From Methanobacterium sp. (lineage in GTDB: Archaea > Methanobacteriota > Methanobacteria > Methanobacteriales > Methanobacteriaceae), in contig JASEIM010000018.1 in the NCBI GenBank assembly GCA_030017655.1, positions 1-43,136 of the forward strand: a stretch of DNA of 43,136 nucleotides. Reading direction: 5' to 3'. Both the position numbers and the translations under genes were made by a program. Below the pieces are notes generated by a model. The model searched no databases. It was not told where the DNA came from and saw only the letters and a program-made list of their open reading frames with translations. Positions 1 through 8,237 of the stretch are shown piece by piece; position 1 is the first letter of the stretch; each line of letters begins with the position of its first letter.

Positions 1-456
1 GAAGACTGGTATTTCATAGTTATATCATCTTTAATCTTCTTTTTAGCCATAATTGTATCGATATGGGACTTTATTTTTATTGGGAAGATTAATTTTGGCA
101 TTATAAATGTTTTAGGACTAATTCTATTTTTAATAGGCTTAACAATTCGTTTAATTGGAAAAAGAACGTTGGGAAAATATTATTCATATGCTTTGAAAAC
201 ATCACCAGATCATGAACTCATTCAAAAGGGTCTTTATAGGTATATCAGGCATCCTATTTATCTTGCAGTTATAATATATGGTTTAGGGGTTCCATTATTC
301 TTTTCAAGCTTAGCTGGGTTTATTTTAATGCTTGGATTAATTCCTCTTATTCTTTACAGGATAAAAATTGAAGAAAAAATGTTATTAGGGGAATTTGGAG
401 AGGAATATGAAGAATACATGAAAAAAAGCAAGAAAATAATTCCTTTTTTATATTGA
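1..456 (+). CDS. Isoprenylcysteine carboxyl methyltransferase-like membrane protein, partial at 5' end
   Basis: The reading frame is open from the first base, so the start lies outside the window. The visible 151 residues hold about three hydrophobic segments followed by the conserved RHPIY motif (about residue 85) and a C-terminal EEYEEYMKK stretch. This arrangement is typical of the ICMT/PEMT superfamily, integral-membrane methyltransferases that use S-adenosylmethionine with the RHP and EE motifs in the cofactor site. The substrate in archaea is unknown and I do not claim prenylcysteine. It ends 100 bases before the next gene. Confidence 0.75.
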   Translation, partial: EDWYFIVISSLIFFLAIIVSIWDFIFIGKINFGIINVLGLILFLIGLTIRLIGKRTLGKYYSYALKTSPDHELIQKGLYRYIRHPIYLAVIIYGLGVPLFFSSLAGFILMLGLIPLILYRIKIEEKMLLGEFGEEYEEYMKKSKKIIPFLY

Positions 457-556
457 TAAGTGATATAATGATTTGCAGCGATCTAAAAATAACAAATACT
501 AATCATTTTTAGATCATAATGTAATCAGAAGTGGAACTTTTTAGGGAATTAGGAAC

Positions 557-1022
557 ATGAAGGAATATGAATTCGATGCGGTTCTTTTAAAACATGAAGG
601 GAGGAATGCAACATTTGTTGAGTTCCCCTATGATGTAGAAAAAGAATTTGGAGTTAAAGAACAGGTTAAAGTGCATGCAATGTTCGATAGGGTAGAGTAC
701 AGAGGCTCACTTGCAATAGGACATCATTGTCATATTTTAGGAGTTACACAAAAAATTCGTAAAGAAATTGGTAAAAATCCTGGAGGCACTATTCATGTTA
801 TTTTAAAACAGGATAGTGAGCCACGAATAGTAGAAATACCAGAAGATTTTCCCCGAAATCTTAAATCAGAAAAAAGAAGTGAAGGAATTCTTTGATTCGC
901 TACCATATTCAAATAAAAAAGAATATGTTCTATGGATTACAACTGCTAAAAAAGAAAAAACACGCCAGAGAAGGCTGCAAAAATCATTGGATTTGTTGTT
1001 GGCTAAAGTTAAACATCCTTAA
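557..1022 (+). pseudogene. DUF1905-OmdA (YdeI-like) two-domain protein, frameshifted
   Basis: The first frame (557-895, 112 residues) encodes a DUF1905 beta-barrel domain with the family signatures YRGSL, CHILG and EPRIVEIPEDF. It is cut off by TGA at 893. The frame offset by one base continues without interruption from about 870 to TAA at 1022 and encodes FFDSLPYSNKKEYVLWI and a KKEKTRQRR segment, the usual C-terminal OmdA half of the same protein. The shift falls at a run of six A at 870-875; five A would give a single 154-residue protein, the normal length of the fused family. It is either a real +1 mutation or a sequencing slip in a homopolymer. The role of this family (bacteriocin resistance or stress) is poorly known. 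Confidence 0.8.
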
Positions 1023-1054
1023 AACACATAAATTCAATTAATGGAGGAATTAAT

Positions 1055-1678
1055 ATGGTATCTTTTTTAGAAAAGCAACGAATATTTGCTCTTTGCGGCA
1101 TCATTGCCCCAATTCTCTTCACATTTCTAGTGATTGTAGCGAGTTTTCTAAGAACAGATTATAATCAGATTTATAACTTTGTCAGTGATCTCGGTGTTGG
1201 TCCATATTCCATAATTCAAAACGTTAATTTCGTTATATTTGGTCTTCTGGTAATTGTTTTTTCGCTTGGGCTTCGAAGTGGTTTGTCAGTTTCTCAAGGA
1301 AGAGCCCTGAAAGCTGGAATATGGTTTGTAACGATATTCGGTTTAGGGTTGCTGTTTGCAGGGGTATTTCCTGAGGATTATCTCAGTGGAGTTCCACATA
1401 ATCTGGTGAGTGCCACAGCATTTCTCACTATCATTGCAGCCCAGCTGCTGATCTGGAAAGGATTAAAAAATGCTGATAATTATATTTGGAGTAAATACAG
1501 GACATATTCACTAATAAGCGGGTTGCTATCAATTGTTTTGCTTTTAGTGCTTCGGGTGGCCATTGGCGACGACTATCAGGGATTGGCCCAGAGATTATTC
1601 CTTGCCGTGCCGTGGATATGGATTGAGGTTACAGGAATAAAACTTTATCTGATGGCTAAAAAAGAATATAATCATTAA
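1055..1678 (+). CDS. DUF998 family integral membrane protein
   Basis: This 207-residue protein has about six hydrophobic helices. Features match DUF998: an early first helix after a short basic N-terminus, the FVSDLGVGP segment after helix 1 (about residues 43-51), a FPEDYLSGVPHNLVSA loop between helices 3 and 4, and a final amphipathic IKLYLMAKK tail. A GGAGG ribosome binding site is present just before the ATG at 1055. Function of the family is not established. It stands alone on the + strand, 40 bases before a methyltransferase gene. Confidence 0.75.
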   Translation: MVSFLEKQRIFALCGIIAPILFTFLVIVASFLRTDYNQIYNFVSDLGVGPYSIIQNVNFVIFGLLVIVFSLGLRSGLSVSQGRALKAGIWFVTIFGLGLLFAGVFPEDYLSGVPHNLVSATAFLTIIAAQLLIWKGLKNADNYIWSKYRTYSLISGLLSIVLLLVLRVAIGDDYQGLAQRLFLAVPWIWIEVTGIKLYLMAKKEYNH

Positions 1679-1718
1679 ATATTATTATAAGAATAAAATA
1701 TTAAAATATGGTGATTAA

Positions 1719-2474
1719 ATGAAACAATGGTACGAGGAGCTCTTTACAAATTACGCAAATAAGTATGAAAATGAAATTTTCACCCAAGGAACTATTGGAG
1801 AAGTTGATTTCATCGAGAAGGAGATAAACAAGAATAAAAACTGTAAAATACTTGATATAGGGTGTGGAACTGGTAGACATGATGTAGAACTTGCAAAAAG
1901 AGGATATAATGTTAGGGGAATTGATTTATCTGAATCCATGATAGAAAAAGCAATTGAAAATGCCAAAAATGCAAGGGTTAATATTGATTTCCAGATTGCT
2001 GATGCTAGAAATCCTCATTTTAATAATGAATTTGATCTGGTAATTATGTTATGTGAAGGTGGATTTTCTTTAATGGAAACTGACGAGATGAACTTTGAAA
2101 TACTGAAAAATGCATCTAAAGCATTAAAAAAGAATGGAAAGCTAATATTTACTACATTAAATGGTCTTTATCCTCTTTATCACTCTGTTAAAGATTTCAT
2201 CAATTCCAACGCGGTGGAAGGCATAAGTGAAGGGAATTCATTTGATCTCATGACTTTCCGCGATAAATCAACCTTTGAAGTGGAAGATGATGACGGTAAT
2301 TTAAAAGTTCTGGAGTGTAATGAACGTTATTATGTGCCCTCTGAAATTACATGGCTTCTTAAATCCTTAAACTTCAACAAAATTGATATATATGGTTGCG
2401 AGATTGGAAATTTTAGTAGAAATGCTGAATTAACTACTGATGACTATGAAATGCTTGTTATAGCTGAATTTTGA
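1719..2474 (+). CDS. Class I SAM-dependent methyltransferase
   Basis: The 251-residue protein has a Rossmann-type SAM-binding domain: motif I ILDIGCGTG at residues 44-52, the acidic ribose-binding segment GIDLS at about 65-69, and a motif around FDLVIMLCEGGF at about residues 105-116. The C-terminal third, with VPSEITWLLKSLNF, is typical of small-molecule methyltransferases of the UbiE/type-11 group. The start has GGTGAT just upstream. The substrate cannot be told from sequence. It is followed by a tRNA gene on the other strand. Confidence 0.8.
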   Translation: MKQWYEELFTNYANKYENEIFTQGTIGEVDFIEKEINKNKNCKILDIGCGTGRHDVELAKRGYNVRGIDLSESMIEKAIENAKNARVNIDFQIADARNPHFNNEFDLVIMLCEGGFSLMETDEMNFEILKNASKALKKNGKLIFTTLNGLYPLYHSVKDFINSNAVEGISEGNSFDLMTFRDKSTFEVEDDDGNLKVLECNERYYVPSEITWLLKSLNFNKIDIYGCEIGNFSRNAELTTDDYEMLVIAEF

Positions 2475-2522
2475 GGATGTATAGGTTCAAATTAAAGAAA
2501 ATATTGAAAATAAGTGAAAAAT

Positions 2523-2593
2523 AGTCCCTGGCGGAGTCGAACCGCCGTCGAAAGGTCCAGAGCCTCACAGGATTGCCACTACCCCAAGGGACT
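2523..2593 (-). tRNA. tRNA-Gln (anticodon CTG)
   Basis: On the minus strand a 71-base cloverleaf can be folded: acceptor AGTCCCT/AGGGACT (7 bp), a D arm, an anticodon loop CTCTGGA with CTG at tRNA positions 34-36 (2558-2560), a 4-base variable loop and a T stem GGCGG/CCGCC with loop TTCGACT. The outermost pair of the anticodon stem is a T-T mismatch. CCA is not encoded. The neighbours on both sides are + strand methyltransferase genes. Confidence 0.93.
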
Positions 2594-2753
2594 TGGAAAA
2601 AATTATATTTCTATTTTCTCTATAAATATTTTTTGGGATAAAAATATTTTTCTTTATTTAAAAAACTAGTAATATTAATGATGATATATAATTTATTATC
2701 ATAATGTTTCATATATTTAAAAACTATTAAATTGGTTTTTAATAGGTGAAATA

Positions 2754-3422
2754 ATGGAAATGCCAATAATAATCCTTTTAGTGTCAATTCCAGGGTTCTT
2801 TATCTTTTTATGGGTTTTATTAAGTATTTTAGGTAGAATTCATCCATTTCCTGTACCTACATTCATGGGGAAGTATTTAGACAGTGATTATCGGAGAATA
2901 ATTCAACCTCCAGATAAATTAATAAAAAGAAGCGGTATCTCAGGGGGAATGTATGTTTTAGAGGCTGGGTGCGGCAGCGGAGCATTTACAAATTATGCAG
3001 CAAGAGCTGTTGGAGATAAAGGAAAAGTATATGGGATTGATATTCAGGCCGAGATGCTGGAACAGCTCCGCATGAAATTAAAGCGATTTGAAAACATAGA
3101 TATCCATAATATATTTTTAATAGAAGGAGATGTTTGTAAAATGCCATTTAAAGATAATTATTTTGACCTTGTCTATATGGTTGCGGTTCTTCAAGAAATT
3201 CCAGATAAAAAAAAAGCATTGCAGGAAATCAAGAGAGTATTAAAGCCAAATGGAGTTCTTGCAGTTACAGAATTTATTCCTGATCCAGATTATCCCCTTA
3301 AATCAACTACAATAAGACAATGCGAAAATGCAGGTTTCTTCTTTGATAATGTTGAGGGAAGCTTTATAAATTATACGGCACGTTTTATAAAGCCAGATTT
3401 TGATTTTGAGAAATTAAAATAG
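2754..3422 (+). CDS. Membrane-anchored class I SAM methyltransferase
   Basis: The protein has 222 residues. Residues 4-26 form one strongly hydrophobic helix, likely a membrane anchor. The soluble part has motif I VLEAGCGSG (about residues 68-76), an acidic GIDIQ segment (about 94-98), LIEGDVCKMPF (about 122-132) and DLVYMVAVLQEIPD, the pattern of UbiE/COQ5-type methyltransferases. AGGTGA stands seven bases before the ATG. The N-terminal anchor suggests a lipid or quinone-like substrate, but this is inference. It is one of four SAM enzymes within 10 kb. Confidence 0.8.
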   Translation: MEMPIIILLVSIPGFFIFLWVLLSILGRIHPFPVPTFMGKYLDSDYRRIIQPPDKLIKRSGISGGMYVLEAGCGSGAFTNYAARAVGDKGKVYGIDIQAEMLEQLRMKLKRFENIDIHNIFLIEGDVCKMPFKDNYFDLVYMVAVLQEIPDKKKALQEIKRVLKPNGVLAVTEFIPDPDYPLKSTTIRQCENAGFFFDNVEGSFINYTARFIKPDFDFEKLK

Positions 3423-3621
3423 ACTTACAATTTTTTTTATCAAATCCCACTTTAAAACTCATTTATTTCATTTTAAATAAAATAATAAAATTTAAGTAAT
3501 TTGTGACTAAATTATTTAAATGAACCCTATTTATTCTATAATTTGGTAAGAGAGGATAATATGAAGGTTTTCTCTGATATATAATATGGATTATTTAAAA
3601 TAATAAAAAGGAGTATTATAT

Positions 3622-4302
3622 ATGTTGCCTCATGTAATTTTATACAATGCTGTAAGCCTTGACGGGCGAATAACCGGTTTTAATGCAGATGTAGAGTTAT
3701 ACTATGAATTAGCATCCAAATGGGATATAGATGCGGTACTTATGGGAAGTAATACTGTGTTAGCCGGATTTGAAGTTGAATATGGCGCAATGTTTAAAGA
3801 AGACCTGGAATCTATTATTAACAGAGAAAAAAATCCAGAAGACACCAGACCTTATTTAATTGTTCCAGATAGTAAGGGAAAGATCAGAATATGGGCTGAA
3901 TTATTTAAAATGCCTTATTTACGTGATATTATAGTTCTATGCTCCAAAAACACTCCTGAAGAGTATCTAAATTTTTTAAAGGAAAGAAATATTGATTTTA
4001 TTATTGCTGGTAAAGATCAGGTTGATTTAAAAGAGGCATTGGAAAAATTAAATGATTTATATGGAATAAAATCTCTGAGGGTCGATAGCGGAGGTATTTT
4101 AAATGGAATTCTTCTTCGTGAGGGTTTAGCAGATGAAATTCACCTTTTGATCCATCCAGAACTCGTTGGTGGTATGAAGCTCAACTCCATATTCCATGAA
4201 CCAGATATCAGTTCTTTAGAAGATGTTATAAAAGTTAAATTAGTACATATTGATAAATTAAGGGATGAAATAGTCTGGTTAAAGTACAAAATAAATAAAT
4301 GA
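3622..4302 (+). CDS. RibD C-terminal domain reductase
   Basis: The 226-residue protein has the dihydrofolate-reductase-like fold of the RibD C-terminal family. It opens with a beta strand and the segment NAVSLDGRITG (about residues 9-19), then DAVLMGSNTV (about 38-47), and near the C-terminus has LRVDSGGILNGILLREGLADEIHLLI, the conserved NADPH-binding and active-site region. Such enzymes reduce the ribosyl side chain of a pyrimidine intermediate in riboflavin or deazaflavin synthesis; the divergence here leaves the substrate open. AGGAG lies eight bases before the ATG. It is followed by a phosphoenolpyruvate-mutase-family gene. Confidence 0.7.
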   Translation: MLPHVILYNAVSLDGRITGFNADVELYYELASKWDIDAVLMGSNTVLAGFEVEYGAMFKEDLESIINREKNPEDTRPYLIVPDSKGKIRIWAELFKMPYLRDIIVLCSKNTPEEYLNFLKERNIDFIIAGKDQVDLKEALEKLNDLYGIKSLRVDSGGILNGILLREGLADEIHLLIHPELVGGMKLNSIFHEPDISSLEDVIKVKLVHIDKLRDEIVWLKYKINK

Positions 4303-4351
4303 ATTTATGGTATAAAATAAATTCAATAATTAAATTTCATCGGGTATTTCT

Positions 4352-5188
4352 ATGGACAAAAGCAAAATGCTTAAAAAACTCTTAAATTCGGGAGAAACAT
4401 TAATAATGCCTGATGCATACGACCCTGTAAGTGCTAAATTAATTCAAAAGGCAGGATTTAAAGCTGTACAATGCTCTGGATACAGTTTTTCAATTCAGGC
4501 AGGTTATAAAAGCGAAATGGATGTAAAACTGGATGAAAATATTGAACGAACCAAGAAAATAGTTAAATCAGTAGATATACCAGTAATGGCTGATGCTGAA
4601 GATGGATATGGGGGTCCTGAAGAAGTTTTAGAGACAGTTGATAGGTTTATACAGGCAGGAGTTGCCGGGTTGAATATTGAAGATCAGATTCCTGGTAAAA
4701 GCCCCTTATCACTCGTAAATGAAGATTTAATGGTACAAAAAATAATAGTAGCCAGAGAAACAGCAGAAGCTGAAGATAATCACGATTTTATAATTAACGG
4801 CCGTACAGATGCTCTAAAATCAATAGAAAACAGGGATGATGGGTTAGAAATTGCCATTGACCGTGCCAACCAGTATCTTGAAGCTGGAGCAGATTTAGCG
4901 TTTATAACATACATAGAAACACTTGACGAAGTAAAAAAAGCAGTAAATGGAGTTAGAGGGCCGCTGAGTGTTGCTGCAGGAATGCCTTATAATATAAATA
5001 ATTTTTCAATAGATGATTTAAAAAAATGTGGAGTAGCGAGGATTAGTCTGCCCACACTTTTGATGTATTCAAGTCTTCAGGGGATCAGTAGCTCTCTTGA
5101 GTATCTAAAAGATGATAAACTCCAAAAATTTGCTGAAAATGGATCTTTATATCCGGGTGATGAGTTATTGAAATTATTACAAATTTAA
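4352..5188 (+). CDS. Isocitrate lyase / PEP mutase superfamily enzyme
   Basis: The 278-residue protein is a TIM barrel of the ICL/PEPM superfamily. Visible landmarks are LIMPDAYDPVSAKL (about residues 17-30), the metal-binding DAEDGYGG loop (about 81-88), GLNIEDQ (about 109-115), and INGRTDA (about 148-154). The KKCGH catalytic loop of true isocitrate or methylisocitrate lyases is absent, so a C-C lyase role on methylisocitrate is unlikely; oxaloacetate decarboxylase-like or PEP-mutase-like activity is possible. There is no phosphonate gene beside it. Family assignment is firm and function is open. Confidence 0.75.
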   Translation: MDKSKMLKKLLNSGETLIMPDAYDPVSAKLIQKAGFKAVQCSGYSFSIQAGYKSEMDVKLDENIERTKKIVKSVDIPVMADAEDGYGGPEEVLETVDRFIQAGVAGLNIEDQIPGKSPLSLVNEDLMVQKIIVARETAEAEDNHDFIINGRTDALKSIENRDDGLEIAIDRANQYLEAGADLAFITYIETLDEVKKAVNGVRGPLSVAAGMPYNINNFSIDDLKKCGVARISLPTLLMYSSLQGISSSLEYLKDDKLQKFAENGSLYPGDELLKLLQI

Positions 5189-5212
5189 ATTATTTCTTAT
5201 TCAGGCGATTTG

Positions 5213-5824
5213 ATGGAATTTATAACGCAAAGCAACAATTTAAATGATTACTTGGAGTGTTCTGAGGTTATTGACTGTAATAATTTAGAAATTCAGGGAA
5301 TTGCAAGTAATTTAAGTCAAGGGGCTGAAAATGAAATTGAACTTGTAAAAAGTACCTATGAATTTGTAAGGGATGAAATAAGACATTCCTCAGATGCAGG
5401 GAAGAGCAACGTTACATGCAAGGCTTCTGATGTCTTAAAATATAAACTCGGACTATGTTTTGGAAATTCTCATTTACTGGCAGCCATTTTAAGAGCTTTG
5501 GACATTCCAACAGGTTTCTGTTACCAGAAATTAGAATTTGACGTAGGATTTGGGTTACATGGATTAAACGCTGTTTTTATTAAAAGTATTCATAAATGGA
5601 TTAGATTAGATGCTCGTGGAAATGAAGGTCCAGTAAACGCACAATTTAGTCTTGATAAGGAAATTTTGGCTTATCCAGTTGATGAAGAAAAAGGAGAAGT
5701 TGATTTTCTAACTATATATTCAGAACCTAATGAAAAGGTCATTGAGATATTGGAAGGGAGCAGGAGTCTAACAGAAGCAGTAGAAAAAATAATTAGCACT
5801 GATTGGTTAAAGATAGTCATTTAA
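5213..5824 (+). CDS. Transglutaminase-like cysteine protease-fold protein
   Basis: The protein has 203 residues from the ATG at 5213, which is preferred over an adjacent TTG because AGGCGA lies just upstream. The transglutaminase core triad is visible: Cys82 in GLCFGNSHLLAAIL, His116 in GLHGLNAVF and Asp133 in RLDARGNEG. This family is widespread in methanogens and other prokaryotes as predicted peptidases or amidases. There is no signal peptide, so it should be cytoplasmic. It follows the ICL/PEPM gene by 24 bases and may be co-transcribed with it. Confidence 0.75.
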   Translation: MEFITQSNNLNDYLECSEVIDCNNLEIQGIASNLSQGAENEIELVKSTYEFVRDEIRHSSDAGKSNVTCKASDVLKYKLGLCFGNSHLLAAILRALDIPTGFCYQKLEFDVGFGLHGLNAVFIKSIHKWIRLDARGNEGPVNAQFSLDKEILAYPVDEEKGEVDFLTIYSEPNEKVIEILEGSRSLTEAVEKIISTDWLKIVI

Positions 5825-5856
5825 GATAATATAATATTTCTCCAACGTACAAATAT

Positions 5857-5880
5857 GTGCTATAAGGCTTTAAATAGCAC
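5857..5880. promoter_or_regulatory. Dyad GTGCTAT-N10-ATAGCAC
   Basis: Perfect 7-bp inverted repeats separated by 10 bases lie between the transglutaminase and methyltransferase genes, and are followed directly by an AT-rich TATATTTTATAAT stretch. It could be a terminator hairpin of the upstream gene or an operator beside the promoter of the downstream gene; the sequence alone does not decide. Confidence 0.4.
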
Positions 5881-5938
5881 TATATTTTATAATATGCATA
5901 TATCAAATTGAATATTTTTTATTTTTAAAGTGATTATT

Positions 5939-6742
5939 ATGAGAGAAGATTATGTTCATGGATATTCAAAAGAAGAAGCCAACAGACTAAGGGATCAGGC
6001 AAACACACTGGCTAATCTAATGCATGATGATACTCAATACCCTGCAGGATCCAGGGTTCTGGAGGCGGGTTGCGGTGTAGGCGCTCAAACAATAATGCTT
6101 GCAAAAAACAATCCAGATGCACAAATCACTTCCATAGATATTTCAGAGGATTCAATAAAACAGGCAAAATCTTTAGTTGAAAAAATTGGGTTTTCAAATG
6201 TAGAATTTCAGGTTGCAGATTTATTTGATTTGCCCTTTGAAGATGAAAGTTTTGATCATATTTTTGTATGTTTTGTACTTGAACATCTTCAAGACCCAGT
6301 ATCAGCACTTAAAAGTTTGAAAAGAGTTCTTAAAACTGGAGGTTCAATAACAGTAATTGAAGGCGATCATGGGTCATGCTATTTTTATCCAGAATCAGAA
6401 GAAGCTGTTAAAGCATGGAATTGTCTTATTGAATGCCAGAAACGTTTTGATTGTAATCCAATGATTGGAAGAGAAATATATCCTCTTTTAATGAATTCTG
6501 GATTTAAAAATATAGTAGTAAATCCTAAAATAGTCTATGTTGACTCAAGCAAACCTCATCTGGTTGATGGATTCAATAAAAAAACAATCATTGCAATGGT
6601 AGAAGGAGTTAAAGAACAGGCTCTTGATTTAGGGTTAATGGATGCTGAATCATGGGAAAAAGGAATAAATGATCTTTATAAAACTACAGAATCTGATGGA
6701 GTATTTTTTTACAATTTCTTTAAAGGGAAAGGAATAAAATAA
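5939..6742 (+). CDS. Class I SAM-dependent methyltransferase
   Basis: From the ATG at 5939 the protein has 267 residues; an in-frame GTG at 5930 is less likely because AGTGAT, a ribosome binding site, lies between them. It opens with REDYVHGYS, then motif I VLEAGCGVG (about residues 42-50), the ribose-binding SIDIS (about 66-70) and DHIFVCFVLEHLQDP (about 106-120). This is a type-11 methyltransferase of the UbiE/arsenite-methyltransferase-like group, but the cysteine set of arsenite methyltransferases is not seen. Substrate unknown. Confidence 0.8.
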   Translation: MREDYVHGYSKEEANRLRDQANTLANLMHDDTQYPAGSRVLEAGCGVGAQTIMLAKNNPDAQITSIDISEDSIKQAKSLVEKIGFSNVEFQVADLFDLPFEDESFDHIFVCFVLEHLQDPVSALKSLKRVLKTGGSITVIEGDHGSCYFYPESEEAVKAWNCLIECQKRFDCNPMIGREIYPLLMNSGFKNIVVNPKIVYVDSSKPHLVDGFNKKTIIAMVEGVKEQALDLGLMDAESWEKGINDLYKTTESDGVFFYNFFKGKGIK

Positions 6743-6758
6743 AAAATAAAATATTGGT

Positions 6759-6959
6759 TCATTCATGATATAACTCAGATCCAACCTTAATAACATCTTC
6801 CTGTGATTTATATTCCTTATCAGGAAGTGTTTCTAAAGCTGCAAGTACATTTCTGTCTGCATTATTTTTTTTAGCCTGTCCAATTAATTCATCCTTTTTT
6901 GCAGGGTAACGCATGCCCTTTAAGAAATTATAAACAGATTCTGGAGAAATTCCTTTCAT
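6759..6959 (-). CDS. DUF2795 domain protein
   Basis: This 66-residue protein matches the DUF2795 pattern along its whole length: a short N-terminal helix, FLKGMRYPAKKDELI, a central AKKNNAD, then LETLPDKEYKSQEDV. It is probably a small winged-helix-like or nucleic-acid-associated protein, but the role is unknown. A perfect GAGGTGAT ribosome binding site precedes the ATG. It converges with the methyltransferase gene ending 16 bases away, and mini-hairpin array A lies immediately upstream of it. Confidence 0.75.
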   Translation of the reverse strand: MKGISPESVYNFLKGMRYPAKKDELIGQAKKNNADRNVLAALETLPDKEYKSQEDVIKVGSELYHE

Positions 6960-6995
6960 ATTATCACCTCAAATTTTATTTTAAAAATTTGTGGC

Positions 6996-7186
6996 CCTCG
7001 AAAACTTGTTTTCGGGGCATGCGAAAATTTCAATTTTCGCTGCAACAAAACATCAGTTTTGTGAGCATGTAAAAAATCATAGATTTTTGAGGGATTTCCA
7101 AAAGTTCAGAAAACTGCCAAAATCCTCAAAAACCAAAGCATATGAAAATATACAATTTTCATGGCGTGCAAAAAATCAAAGATTTT
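6996..7186. repeat. Mini-hairpin array A
   Basis: At least six short, nearly perfect hairpins follow each other. Arms and loops are: CCTCGAAAA/TTTTCGGGG with loop CTTG (6996-7017); GCGAAAAT/ATTTTCGC with TTCA (7021-7040); ACAAAAC/GTTTTGT with ATCA (7045-7062); AAAAATC/GATTTTT with ATA (7072-7088); ATGAAAAT/ATTTTCAT with ATACA (7142-7162); AAAATC/GATTTT with AAA (7172-7186). A further copy, the reverse complement of the fifth hairpin, lies at 7253-7271 inside the 3' end of the next gene. Stems differ in sequence but have the same design: an A run closed by G/C. A frame crosses the array (6991-7230) but shows no protein-like features. Confidence 0.8.
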
Positions 7187-7213
7187 CATGCTTTCTTTCC
7201 TTTAACCTTCATT

Positions 7214-7522
7214 TTACATATCTCCAATAAAATTGGTCCCTTCCAACCTTCCTGAAAATTGTATATTTTCACCAAAATGAGTTAATGAATCTTCTTCTGC
7301 TTTTAAGAGCTTCTTTGTAGGTAATAGAACTTTCTGTTTTTCATGTTTTAAAATTAAACCATAATTAATAAGTATTTCTTCAATATCTCTTATTATATCG
7401 TCATTATATTCATGTAGCCGTTCCATGAGGGTTGTTCTAAATTTAAAAGTATCAACACCAGAATATTTGTGTGGATTTAAGATCTCGTATGTAGCCTTAA
7501 TTACAGATTCCCGTCTCGTCAT
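7214..7522 (-). CDS. Hypothetical protein, possible small helical or winged-helix protein
   Basis: From the ATG at 7522 (GGAG seven to ten bases upstream) the protein has 102 residues, starting MTRRESVIKATYEIL. A longer start at 7552 lacks a good binding site. It contains helical segments, among them TTLMERLHEYNDDIIRDIEEILI, and a strand-like LKHEKQKVLL, as in small DNA-binding domains, but I recognise no family. The last 20 or so codons run into a mini-hairpin (7253-7271), so the C-terminus may have been extended by repeat insertion. Confidence 0.55.
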   Translation of the reverse strand: MTRRESVIKATYEILNPHKYSGVDTFKFRTTLMERLHEYNDDIIRDIEEILINYGLILKHEKQKVLLPTKKLLKAEEDSLTHFGENIQFSGRLEGTNFIGDM

Positions 7523-7667
7523 AAAAATAGTCTCCACATGTATTATGATCATAGTATAATAAAAATATTACTTTTTTAGACCATGATATTATTTAAAATG
7601 AAATTTTTATAGAATAAACACTTTTATGAAATACCTTTTAATCGGTTATCGCAACCTACAGCATGAT

Positions 7668-8237
7668 CTAACATTTTGGAAGAATAATAATTCCCTCTTC
7701 TATATCTCCAAATTCCATGAATTCATTTTTAAAATAAAATATTCCTGCAATAACAAGCAAAGCAGCGTCCAGTTCATGTTCGCTGATATTTTTAGGTAAA
7801 TCAAAATATTTACCAACTTCTCCGGAATTCCGGAGCCCTAAAATTTTTTGTATAGTCCCTGGATGAGATTCAATAACCTCATATTTTTTCTTTAACTCAT
7901 CTGCAAGCTTGATTCCTCTTTCAGTAAGCATACGCATCCCGCGAAATGTTAAAGGCAATGTACGTCCGTATTTTCGCATTTCAACTTCAGCTTTTCTAAA
8001 GTGCCCTCCAACTTCACTGCAACTGCATTCATTACTTAAACAGCACCTGCCCTTTGGAAGTGAAAGAGGTGCATCAATTACAACTAAAGAAGGGCTTGCC
8101 TCGAATATAAAACTTAATATTTCATTATCTTCAAAAACAGTACTGAAACCAAGCTGATCTGAATTTAAAAAACAAATTCCAGTGGGATTTTCTGGTTTCC
8201 CCGCCAGATCAATCCCCACTATTTTAATATTTTTCAT
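7668..8237 (-). CDS. DUF429 family predicted nuclease
   Basis: From the ATG at 8237 the protein has 189 residues and opens directly with the first strand KIVGIDLAGKPENPTG, an RNase H-like motif with the catalytic Asp. Further landmarks are VVIDAPLSLP (about residues 58-67), a cysteine cluster CCLSNECSC, RGMRMLTERG, and ELDAALLVIAG near the C-terminus with a second acidic position. These are characteristic of DUF429 predicted RNase H-fold nucleases. Upstream in-frame starts are rejected because they run far into the nitroreductase gene; even so the ATG overlaps it by 14 bases, suggesting translational coupling. Confidence 0.75.
   Translation of the reverse strand: MKNIKIVGIDLAGKPENPTGICFLNSDQLGFSTVFEDNEILSFIFEASPSLVVIDAPLSLPKGRCCLSNECSCSEVGGHFRKAEVEMRKYGRTLPLTFRGMRMLTERGIKLADELKKKYEVIESHPGTIQKILGLRNSGEVGKYFDLPKNISEHELDAALLVIAGIFYFKNEFMEFGDIEEGIIILPKC

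Noticed and set aside
4352..5188. True isocitrate or methylisocitrate lyase
   Set aside because: The KKCGH catalytic loop is absent, so only superfamily membership is claimed.
6996..7186. CRISPR-like array at mini-hairpin array A
   Set aside because: There is no constant repeat with unique spacers of equal length; each unit has a different stem, and no cas genes are near.
6991..7230. A 79-codon + strand frame across mini-hairpin array A
   Set aside because: It exists only because the hairpins are A/T-rich and lack stops in one frame. The product is a string of basic and phenylalanine-rich segments with no domain, and no ribosome binding site precedes it.
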